Program-made: the position numbers and the translations under genes
Notes under the pieces: generated by a model
Seen by the model: the letters and a program-made list of their open reading frames with translations, nothing else
The model's database searches: none
Told to the model about the DNA's origin: nothing
Shown here: in pieces, positions 1 to 5,610 of the stretch
How positions within the stretch are numbered: position 1 is the stretch's first letter
Layout of the letters: each line of letters opens with the position of its first letter
Assembly (NCBI GenBank): GCA_021785335.1
Contig: JAJYFW010000097.1
Location: 1-6,847 of the forward strand
Length of the DNA stretch: 6,847 nt
Direction of reading: 5' to 3'
Origin: Pseudomonadota bacterium
GTDB lineage: Bacteria; Pseudomonadota; Alphaproteobacteria; Acetobacterales; Acetobacteraceae

Positions 1-2
1 TC

Positions 3-248
3 GCGAACTACCGCAATCCGGGGCCGACCCAGCCGACGAACATACGGCTCAACACCCGGTTCGTGAGCGATCTCGGGGCAGGCGCCGAAATCGCGGTTGC
101 CGTTGCCATCGAGGGGTTCCACCTCAACCAGGGCGATGGGCCGAAGGCTCCGGACCTGCGCGTGAAATCCGTGCGGCTGCTGATCGAGAGCGCGGCGCTG
201 CAGAGCGGCGGGGCCGAGGACATCGAGAGTCTCAACCGCACCACGTAA
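3..248 (+). CDS. C-terminal fragment of an unrecognised protein
   Basis: This is the last 81 codons of a gene that begins before the window. The frame is open from base 3 to a TAA at 246-248, and its codon use resembles the neighbouring genes. The residues alternate hydrophobic and polar stretches (for example an AEIAVAVAIEGF segment followed by a Gly/Asp-rich turn), which suggests a beta-rich fold. No membrane segment or catalytic motif is visible, and I do not recognise the family. It lies 41 nt upstream of ctaG on the same strand, so co-transcription is possible, but nothing in the fragment links it to cytochrome oxidase. A frame on the opposite strand (8-244) is also open; I prefer this one because it ends in a normal stop just before a co-directional gene. 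Confidence 0.6.
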   Translation, partial: ANYRNPGPTQPTNIRLNTRFVSDLGAGAEIAVAVAIEGFHLNQGDGPKAPDLRVKSVRLLIESAALQSGGAEDIESLNRTT

Positions 249-289
249 CGACGCTTGCAAGGGCCGGCGCTTCGCCCTAGGGCTCCGGC

Positions 290-1285
290 ATGTCAGCTGC
301 TGTTTCAGACGCTTCCAGCCTGACGGACGATGCCCGGGGGAGCGAGGGACTGCGCGGCTGGGCGTGGCATGGTGGCGTGGTGGCGCTCGGCGCGCTGTTC
401 GCCTGGCTCTCGGCGACGCGGCCGGCGCAGATGCCGTTCTGGACGCCGTGGGATTTCTCCTGGCCCGAATACCTCACGAGCGCGCTGGTGCTGTTGTGGT
501 ATTTGCGCGGGCTCGCGCGGATGGCACCGGAGGAGCGGCCTTCCATGGGGCGGCGCATCGCGTTCCTGCTGGGGCTCGCGGCCATCTACGCGGTGCTGCA
601 GACGCATTTCGACTACATGGCGCAGCACATGTTCTTCCTGAACCGTGCGCAGCATGTGGTCATGCATCATATCGGGCCGTTCCTGATCGCGCTTGGCGTC
701 TCGGGGCCGGTGCTGCGGCGCGGGATGCCGGGTTGGGCGCGGCGCGTGGCGGACCTCGGGCTGGTGCGCGAGACGATCGCGGTACTGCAGCAGCCGGTGC
801 TGGCGCCGATCCTGTTCGTCGGCCTGTTCTATTTCTGGCTGATCCCCGCTGTGCATTTCCGCGCCATGCTCGACCCGCGGATCTACGCGGTGATGAACTG
901 GAGCATGGTCCTGGACGGCGTGCTGTTCTGGACGCTGGTGCTCGACCCGCGGCCGAAGCCGCTGGCACGCATCGGCTATGGCGCGCGCGTGGCGCTCTCG
1001 GTGCTGGTGATGTTCCCGCAGATCGGGCTCGGCGCCGTGATCGCATTCGCCACGCGCGACCTTTACCCATTCTACAATCTGTGCGGGCGGCTCTATCCCT
1101 CGATCACCGCGCTGGCGGACCAGCGCTTCGGTGGGCTCATCATGTGGATCCCGCCGGCGATGATGAGTGCCATCGGTGTGGTGGTGATCATGAACTCGCT
1201 GCGCCTGTACGAAAACAGCCTGGAGGAAACCTCGGATGACGCTGCTGCCCTTGCCGAACGCACCCGTGCCTGGACGGGGCTCTAG
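290..1285 (+). CDS. ctaG: caa3-type CtaG family cytochrome c oxidase assembly protein
   Basis: A 331-residue polytopic membrane protein of the caa3_CtaG family, whose members are needed to assemble the copper centres of haem-copper oxidases. It is not the unrelated Cox11 protein that is also called CtaG. About eight hydrophobic spans are visible, at roughly residues 24-42, 58-76, 90-106, 122-140, 171-188, 199-218, 230-254 and 281-304. The family hallmark is a His/Met-rich stretch between spans 3 and 4: H106, H113, M114, H122, M125, H126 and H127, with a further H189 after span 5. These are plausible copper ligands. The ATG at 290 has only a weak Shine-Dalgarno sequence, and I see no better start. 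The 3' end overlaps the PCu(A)C gene by 50 nt. The family call is firm; the specific oxidase served is unknown because no oxidase subunit lies in the window. Confidence 0.85.
   Translation: MSAAVSDASSLTDDARGSEGLRGWAWHGGVVALGALFAWLSATRPAQMPFWTPWDFSWPEYLTSALVLLWYLRGLARMAPEERPSMGRRIAFLLGLAAIYAVLQTHFDYMAQHMFFLNRAQHVVMHHIGPFLIALGVSGPVLRRGMPGWARRVADLGLVRETIAVLQQPVLAPILFVGLFYFWLIPAVHFRAMLDPRIYAVMNWSMVLDGVLFWTLVLDPRPKPLARIGYGARVALSVLVMFPQIGLGAVIAFATRDLYPFYNLCGRLYPSITALADQRFGGLIMWIPPAMMSAIGVVVIMNSLRLYENSLEETSDDAAALAERTRAWTGL
1222..1226 (+). promoter_or_regulatory. Shine-Dalgarno of the PCu(A)C gene, inside ctaG
   Basis: GGAGG lies 9 nt before the ATG at 1236, within the final codons of ctaG. It fixes the PCu(A)C start at 1236 and makes the 50-nt gene overlap credible. 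Ribosomes finishing ctaG would pass over this site, which suggests translational coupling. Confidence 0.75.
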
Positions 1286-1703
1286 GATCGCGATCGCCCT
1301 CGCGGCGCTGGCCGCGATCGCGGCCGGGCCGCCGCCGGGGGTCGCGGTGCACAAGCCGTGGATGCGCAGCATCATCTCCTCGCGGCCGGCGGCAGGGTAT
1401 TTCACGCTGACCAACGACAGCGCAACCGCGCTGACCCTGGTGGCGGCGAGCTCGCCGGGCTGTGGCATGCTGATGCTGCACAAGAGCATGGACATGGGCG
1501 GGCAGGAGACGATGATGATGGTGAAATCCATCCCGCTTCCCGCGCATGGCAAGGTGGTGTTCGCACCCGGCGGCTATCACCTGATGTGCATGCAGCCGAC
1601 CGCGGCGGTGAAGCCGGGCGGCGCGGTGCCGGTGACGTTGCGCTTTGCCAACGGCGAAACCGTCACCACGACGTTCCCGGTGCGCAACGCGATGGGGAAG
1701 TAG
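1236..1703 (+). CDS. PCu(A)C-family periplasmic copper chaperone
   Basis: A 155-residue exported protein of the PCu(A)C (DUF461) family, which carries Cu(I) in the periplasm and helps load the CuA site of cytochrome c oxidase together with Sco. The copper motif H-X10-M-X21-H-X-M matches exactly with H82, M93, H115 and M117. The characteristic PGGYH sequence precedes H115. The N-terminus has a basic region (R14, R17), a hydrophobic Ala-rich stretch at about 18-30 and likely cleavage between about 30 and 38. The protein has extra soft ligands near the site: C76 and C118, and M78, M80, M85, M87, M94 and M95. The start is fixed by GGAGG at 1222-1226; a GTG at 1266 is possible but lacks a ribosome site. 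It overlaps ctaG and ends 6 nt from the oppositely oriented Sco gene. Confidence 0.9.
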   Translation: MTLLPLPNAPVPGRGSRIAIALAALAAIAAGPPPGVAVHKPWMRSIISSRPAAGYFTLTNDSATALTLVAASSPGCGMLMLHKSMDMGGQETMMMVKSIPLPAHGKVVFAPGGYHLMCMQPTAAVKPGGAVPVTLRFANGETVTTTFPVRNAMGK

Positions 1704-1709
1704 CGCCGC

Positions 1710-2366
1710 TCAGACCAGGCGCAGGAGGCGCTGCAACAGCCCCGGCGGATGCTCGAGGCGGACGAGGCGGCGCAGATCGGCGACGGTGCCGGCGATGTCG
1801 GGCGGCGCGGTCGCAAGCGAAGGGATCAGCAGCCGCGCGGCACCGGTTTCGTCGAAGACGTATATCGCGGAGCTGTGCGTGACCTCGTACTTCGCGGGGT
1901 CCGGCGAGGGACGCACCGAGTACACCAGGCGGTAGCGCCGCGCGAGCGCCGCAAGCTGGTCCGGGCTGCCGCGCAGGCCCACCATGTGCGGCCCGAAATT
2001 CGCCAGGTAGCGGGCCAGCACCGGCAGCGTGTCGCGGTTGGGATCGACGGTCACGAAAAGGAAACGGATACGGTCCGCTTCGCTGCCGAGGTTCTTGAAG
2101 ACGGTGGCGACATTGGCGAGCGTGGTCGGGCACACGTCGGGGCAGAACGTGTAGCCGAAATAGAGCATGACGATGTCACCGCGATAGGCGGCCTGGGTGA
2201 TCTCCCGCCCGTCGCTCGCGCGGCGCATCCGGAAGGAGAGCGCGGGCGAGGTGCCGTTGACGTCGATCGCGTTCCAGGCATGTGCCTTGCCGCAGCCGGC
2301 GAGCAGCAGGGGCAGCCCGGCGGCGGCGCGCAGCAATCCGCGGCGGTCAGAAGCCGGGGATGACAC
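1710..2366 (-). CDS. senC: Sco1/SenC/PrrC-family copper chaperone lipoprotein
   Basis: A 218-residue thioredoxin-fold protein of the Sco1/SenC family, which inserts copper into, or reduces the cysteines of, the CuA site of cytochrome c oxidase subunit II. The copper-binding set is complete: C75 and C79 in a CPDVC motif, plus H164 in the EVTHSSAIYVFD segment, with the family's TVDPxRDT sequence at about 106-113. The N-terminus shows a twin-arginine-like DRRGLLR followed by a short hydrophobic stretch and a lipobox (LLAGC, lipidated C25). This suggests a Tat-exported lipoprotein anchored facing the periplasm. The start is a GTG at 2366 with GAGG six bases upstream; it overlaps the preceding small membrane gene by 20 nt, so translation is probably coupled. 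The stop is 6 nt from that of the convergent PCu(A)C gene. Confidence 0.92.
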   Translation of the reverse strand: MSSPASDRRGLLRAAAGLPLLLAGCGKAHAWNAIDVNGTSPALSFRMRRASDGREITQAAYRGDIVMLYFGYTFCPDVCPTTLANVATVFKNLGSEADRIRFLFVTVDPNRDTLPVLARYLANFGPHMVGLRGSPDQLAALARRYRLVYSVRPSPDPAKYEVTHSSAIYVFDETGAARLLIPSLATAPPDIAGTVADLRRLVRLEHPPGLLQRLLRLV

Positions 2367-2571
2367 GATAGGCCTCGAGCGCGTGGAACACGATCACGAA
2401 GGCGACGACGATCGCGAACATGCCGAGACTGATCGTGGCGAGCAGCACGCCGAACATGCGGTTGCGGCCGCGGGCGCGGTCCTGCCGCGTCACACGCGCG
2501 CGATCCGCGGCGGTCTCCTGCCCGGTCGCGCGCGAGGGGGCCGCGTTCTGCGTCACCGCCATGTCTTCCAT
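2347..2571 (-). CDS. Small single-span membrane protein, upstream of and overlapping sco
   Basis: A 74-residue protein with a charged, Arg-rich N-terminal half (about residues 13-38), one strong transmembrane helix at about 39-64 (starting MFGVLLATISLGMF) and a short tail ending in VIPGF. By the positive-inside rule the N-terminus should be cytoplasmic. I do not recognise a named family. Its layout resembles other small membrane proteins found in cytochrome oxidase gene clusters, and its end overlaps the Sco gene by 20 nt, so a role in oxidase biogenesis is a reasonable inference only. It is far too short to be Cox11, whose N-terminus has a similar basic-then-hydrophobic pattern. The start may be the ATG at 2571 or the one at 2562 (M4); neither has a well-spaced Shine-Dalgarno sequence. 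Confidence 0.7.
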   Translation of the reverse strand: MEDMAVTQNAAPSRATGQETAADRARVTRQDRARGRNRMFGVLLATISLGMFAIVVAFVIVFHALEAYRVIPGF

Positions 2572-2638
2572 CGGGCCAACATAGCCGCCTGCGCGCGCGA
2601 CGGATTTGCGCGAGCCTTAAAGATCGTCAATCGGGCGC

Positions 2639-3760
2639 TCATGCTGCGAACTCGGCGCGGATCGCCTCGCTGTGCTCGCCGACGCCCGGAACCCGGCCCA
2701 ACGCGCGCGGGCCGTCGCGCCAGACCACGGGCGGGGCGACCAGGTCGATCGTTCCGACCTCGGTCTCGACGGGGACGCGGCGCAGCGCGGGATGGCGCGC
2801 GAGGTCCGCGACCTCGTTGACGAAGCCGTAAGCGGTGTTGGCGGCGCGCAGCTTTACCGCGGCCTCGGCGCGGGTGAGCCTGGCGAAGGCGGTGGCAATG
2901 TGCGCGTCCACTTCGGTGCGGTTTGCGACGCGCGCGACGTTGCTCTCGTAGCCGGGACGCCTCGGAAGGTCAGGCTCCTCGAGGAATTTGGCGCAGAAAT
3001 CGACCCATTCGCGCTCGTTCTGGATGCTGATCAGCACCAGGCCCTCGCGGGTCGCGAAGGCGCCATAGGGGCAGATCGAGGGGTGGGCGAGGCCCATGCG
3101 CGGCGGCGCCTTGCCAGTGCCTTCCCAGAGCAGCAGCGGCACCGTCATCCAGTCCGCCATGCCGTCGAAGAGGGAAACGGCGAGGCCCCTGCCCTTGCCC
3201 GTGCGCCCGCGCGCGACCAGCGCCTCCAGCACGCCCGCGTGCGCCGCCATGCCGCAGGCGATGTCGCAGGCGGAGACGCCGACGCGGCCGGGACCCGCGG
3301 GATGGCCGGTGACGCTGGTGAGCCCGGACTCCGCCTGCACCAGGAGGTCGTAGGCCTTCATGGTGGCGTAGTCGCCGGAATCGCCGTAGCCGGAGATGTC
3401 GACGGTGATCAGCTTCTCGTATCGGTCACGCAACATCGACGACCCGAAGCCGGCGCGTTCCGCGGCGCCGGGGGCGAGATTCTGGATGAAGACGTCGGCG
3501 CGGGCGAGGATGCGGTGCAGGAGGGCCGCGTCCTGTGGCTTCTTGAGGTCGCAGACCAGGCTCTCCTTGCCGCGGTTGAGCCAGATGAAATAGCTCGACT
3601 GCCCCTTCGCCGCCTGGTCGTAGAGGCGGGCGAAATCGCCCTCGGCGCGCTCGATCTTGATGACGCGCGCGCCGGCATCGGCGAGGCGGGAGGAGCAGTA
3701 GGGCGCGGCGACGGCCTGTTCGAGCGACAGGACGAGCATTCCCTCGAGCGGCTTTTGCAT
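2639..3760 (-). CDS. Family III (CaiB/BaiF-type) CoA-transferase
   Basis: A 373-residue protein of the formyl-CoA transferase/CaiB/BaiF family, which moves CoA from a donor thioester to a carboxylic acid through an aspartyl-CoA intermediate. Family features in order are the start PLEGMLVLSLEQAVAAPYC (3-22), the R..G..VIKIE segment (25-37), the LNRGKESLVCDLK segment (61-72), FIQNLAPG (91-98), KAYDLLVQAESGL (135-147), the predicted catalytic D166 in SACDIACG, TGKGRGLAVSLFD (187-199) and PYGAF (231-235). The residue before D138 is Tyr, where alpha-methylacyl-CoA racemases carry a catalytic His (GHD motif), so a transferase is favoured over a racemase. The start is the ATG at 3760; the frame stays open upstream, but only over the end of the neighbouring gene. 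It follows the acyl-CoA dehydrogenase gene by 10 nt, with a GAGG overlapping that gene's TGA. The substrate is unknown. Confidence 0.88.
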   Translation of the reverse strand: MQKPLEGMLVLSLEQAVAAPYCSSRLADAGARVIKIERAEGDFARLYDQAAKGQSSYFIWLNRGKESLVCDLKKPQDAALLHRILARADVFIQNLAPGAAERAGFGSSMLRDRYEKLITVDISGYGDSGDYATMKAYDLLVQAESGLTSVTGHPAGPGRVGVSACDIACGMAAHAGVLEALVARGRTGKGRGLAVSLFDGMADWMTVPLLLWEGTGKAPPRMGLAHPSICPYGAFATREGLVLISIQNEREWVDFCAKFLEEPDLPRRPGYESNVARVANRTEVDAHIATAFARLTRAEAAVKLRAANTAYGFVNEVADLARHPALRRVPVETEVGTIDLVAPPVVWRDGPRALGRVPGVGEHSEAIRAEFAA

Positions 3761-3770
3761 CGGCGGCGCC

Positions 3771-4934
3771 TCAGTAGCTGCGGGGCAGGCCGAGGACGTG
3801 CTCGGCGATGTAGGAAAGGATGAGGTTGGTCGAGATGGGAGCGACCTGGTAGAGGCGCGCCTCGCGGAACTTGCGCTCCACGTCGTATTCCTCGGCGAAG
3901 CCGAAGCCGCCATGGGTCTGCACGCAGGCCTCGGCGGCGGCCCAGGCGGCGTCCGCGCCGAGCATCTTGGCCATGTTCGCTTCCTCGCCGCAGTTCATGC
4001 CGGCCTCGAAACGGCGCAGGCCCTCGTGCAGCAGGAGCTCGGCCGCGCGCATCTGGGCATAGGCGCGCGCGATGGGGAAGGCGATGCCCTGGTTCTGGCC
4101 GATCGGCCGGCCGAAGACGACGCGGCTCCTGGCGTAGTCCGTTGACTTGCGGGTGAACCACTTCGCGTCGCCGATGGTTTCCGAGGCGATCAGCAGGCGC
4201 TCGGCGTTCATGCCGTCGAGGATGATGCGGAAGCCCCTGCCCTCCTCGCCGACCAGGTTCTCGGCCGGGACTTCGAGGTTGTCGAAGAACACCTCGCAGG
4301 AATTGTGGTTCATCATGGTGCGGATGGGGCGGATGGTGAGGCCCTTGGCGTTGCGCATGTCCACGATGAAGGTGGAGAGGCCCTCGGTGCGCTTGGCCAC
4401 CTGGTCGCGCGGCGTGGTGCGGGCGAGCAGCAGCATCAGGTCGGAGTGCTCGGCGCGGCTGGTCCAGATCTTCTGGCCGTTGACGATGTAGCGGTCGCCC
4501 TCGCGGCGCGCGGTGGTGCGCAGCGACGTGGTGTCGGTGCCGCTGGTTGGCTCGGTCACGCCGAAGGCCTGCAGGCGCAGCGAACCCTCGGCGATGCCGG
4601 GGAGGTAGCGCTGCTTCTGCTCGGGCGAGCCGTGCCGGAGGATGGCGCCCATGATGTACATCTGCGCGTGGCAGGCGGCACCGTTGCAGCCCTCGGCATG
4701 GATGGTCTCGAGGATGGCGGAGGCTGCCGAGAGCGGCAGGCCGGCGCCGCCGTATTCCTCGGGGATCAGGGCGGCGAGGTAGCCGGATTCCGTGAGGGCG
4801 CGGACGAACTCCGTGGGGTAGCCGCGCGCAGCGTCGAGCTTGCGCCAGTACTCGCCGGGAAAGCGGGCGCAGAGCTTGGCGACCTCCGCGCGGATTTCGG
4901 GGTGCGAAAGGGTCTCGGACGAGGAATGATCCAT
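3771..4934 (-). CDS. Acyl-CoA dehydrogenase superfamily flavoprotein
   Basis: A 387-residue FAD enzyme of the acyl-CoA dehydrogenase superfamily, expected to oxidise an acyl-CoA at the alpha-beta bond and pass electrons to ETF. Visible features are the PEEYGGAG segment (58-65), the flavin/substrate motif FGVTEPTSGTDTTS (124-137), KIWTSRAEHSD (155-165), the FGRPIGQNQGI segment (274-284), and QTHGGFGFAEEYDVERKFRE (339-358). The usual C-terminal YEGT glutamate is absent: the sequence reads LYQVAPIST at 361-369. A Glu at 245 (NAERLLIA) falls at the helix-G position used as base by isovaleryl-CoA and long-chain dehydrogenases. The start is the ATG at 4934 with GGAGG 5 nt upstream; an in-frame extension to 5030 lacks family similarity. 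It is the first gene of a two-gene leftward unit with the CoA-transferase. The substrate is not assignable. Confidence 0.9.
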   Translation of the reverse strand: MDHSSSETLSHPEIRAEVAKLCARFPGEYWRKLDAARGYPTEFVRALTESGYLAALIPEEYGGAGLPLSAASAILETIHAEGCNGAACHAQMYIMGAILRHGSPEQKQRYLPGIAEGSLRLQAFGVTEPTSGTDTTSLRTTARREGDRYIVNGQKIWTSRAEHSDLMLLLARTTPRDQVAKRTEGLSTFIVDMRNAKGLTIRPIRTMMNHNSCEVFFDNLEVPAENLVGEEGRGFRIILDGMNAERLLIASETIGDAKWFTRKSTDYARSRVVFGRPIGQNQGIAFPIARAYAQMRAAELLLHEGLRRFEAGMNCGEEANMAKMLGADAAWAAAEACVQTHGGFGFAEEYDVERKFREARLYQVAPISTNLILSYIAEHVLGLPRSY

Positions 4935-5052
4935 GGCGGCCTCCGGGGGCGATCTCCCGCGCGGGGATATGTCGGAGCGCGGCACGCGGCAAGCGCGGGC
5001 ATGGACGGAGCTAGGATGTCCGTGCAGCATGGGCGGCGTGGAGGGAAACGCC
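4935..5052. promoter_or_regulatory. Divergent control region between the two metabolic arms
   Basis: This 118-nt gap separates the divergent dehydrogenase and ThDP-enzyme starts and must carry at least the leftward promoter. It contains a perfect 10-nt palindrome CCCGCGCGGG at 4956-4965, 22 nt from the dehydrogenase ATG, flanked by a partly symmetric ATC/GAT pair. The palindrome could be an operator half or a chance GC-rich symmetry. I could not find a convincing -35/-10 pair for either direction; a TAGGAT at 5012-5017 resembles a -10 but has no good -35 partner. Confidence 0.4.
5040..5044 (+). promoter_or_regulatory. Shine-Dalgarno deciding the ThDP alpha-subunit start
   Basis: GGAGG lies 8 nt before a GTG at 5053. 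It selects that GTG over the in-frame ATGs at 4933, 4969 and 5029, none of which has comparable upstream spacing and whose extra residues look unlike any ThDP enzyme. Confidence 0.7.
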
Positions 5053-5610
5053 GTGACAAGCTGGCAGAACGACGTGTTCGACGCGCTGAAGGAGGCGGAC
5101 GTGCGGCAGATCGGCTATGTGCCGGATGCCGGGCATGCGATCGCGATACGGCGCGCCGAGGCGGACCCCGACATCCGCGCCGTGGTGCTGACGACCGAGG
5201 AGGAGGGCGTGGCGCTGGCCGCGGGCGCCTGGCTCGGCGGGCAGCGGGCGGCGCTGCTGATGCAGTCCTCCGGCGTCGGCAACACGATCAACATGCTGAG
5301 CCTGGCCGGCAACCTGCGCATGCCGTTCCTGACCCTGGTGACGATGCGCGGCGAATGGGGCGAGTTCAATCCGTGGCAGGTGCCGATGGGCAGCGGCACG
5401 CCGGCGGTGCTGGAGGCGATGGGCGTGCTGGTGCGGCGCGCGGATCATCCCGCCGAGGCGGGGCTGGTGGTGCGGGCGGCAGCGGACCTGGCGTTCGGCA
5501 GTTCGGTCGCGGTGGCGGTGCTGCTGTCGCAGCGGCTGATCGGGGCAAAGGTGTTCGTGAAGAAGCCGAGCGACCGGGTGGAAGGCGGCTGGCGGGAGGC
5601 GGGACAATGA
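5053..5610 (+). CDS. ThDP-dependent decarboxylase alpha subunit, PYR domain (sulfopyruvate/phosphonopyruvate decarboxylase-like)
   Basis: A 185-residue stand-alone pyrimidine-binding (PYR) domain of a ThDP enzyme, similar in type to the alpha subunit (ComD) of sulfopyruvate decarboxylase and the N-terminal half of phosphonopyruvate decarboxylase. The diagnostic stretch runs from 47 to 84: TTEEEGVALAAGAWLGG, then LLMQSSGVGNTIN. Counting back nine residues from G58, as in other ThDP enzymes, puts the cofactor-activating glutamate at E49. The domain should pair with the beta subunit encoded next, placing ThDP at the interface. The GTG start is set by the GGAGG at 5040-5044. The gene ends in an ATGA overlap with the beta gene, typical of subunits made in equal amounts. 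The substrate is some 2-oxo acid; sulfopyruvate or phosphonopyruvate specificity cannot be read from the sequence. Confidence 0.85.
   Translation: MTSWQNDVFDALKEADVRQIGYVPDAGHAIAIRRAEADPDIRAVVLTTEEEGVALAAGAWLGGQRAALLMQSSGVGNTINMLSLAGNLRMPFLTLVTMRGEWGEFNPWQVPMGSGTPAVLEAMGVLVRRADHPAEAGLVVRAAADLAFGSSVAVAVLLSQRLIGAKVFVKKPSDRVEGGWREAGQ

Noticed and set aside
305..1552. A 415-codon open frame on the minus strand across ctaG and the PCu(A)C gene
   Set aside because: It is antisense to two well-supported genes, is rich in Arg, His and Pro as expected for shadow frames in GC-rich DNA, and shows no domain.
2602..2630. Possible promoter of the small membrane gene and sco: TTGACG (2630-2625) on the minus strand
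   Set aside because: The -35-like hexamer is good, but 17 nt downstream there is only AAATCC, a poor -10. I could not support it as a promoter.
3761..3913. N-terminal extension of the CoA-transferase to an upstream ATG
   Set aside because: The extra 51 residues are Ser/Pro/Ala-rich and overlap the dehydrogenase gene. The family N-terminus begins at the ATG at 3760.
3771..4934. Assignment as glutaryl-CoA dehydrogenase or 3-sulfinopropionyl-CoA desulfinase
   Set aside because: Glutaryl-CoA dehydrogenase uses a C-terminal YEGT-type Glu that is absent here. The desulfinase lacks the catalytic Glu altogether, whereas this protein keeps E245. Neither name is supported beyond gene context.
3409..4992. 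A 527-codon minus-strand frame across the dehydrogenase and the start of the CoA-transferase
   Set aside because: It is a shifted-frame shadow of those genes, made mostly of Arg, Pro, His and Ala. The true frames carry clear family motifs.
4305..5606. Upstream part of a 623-codon plus-strand frame that ends in the ThDP beta subunit
   Set aside because: It runs antisense to the dehydrogenase and out of phase through the alpha subunit, with low-complexity Gly/Ala/Arg content. Only the part from the ATG at 5607 matches a protein family.
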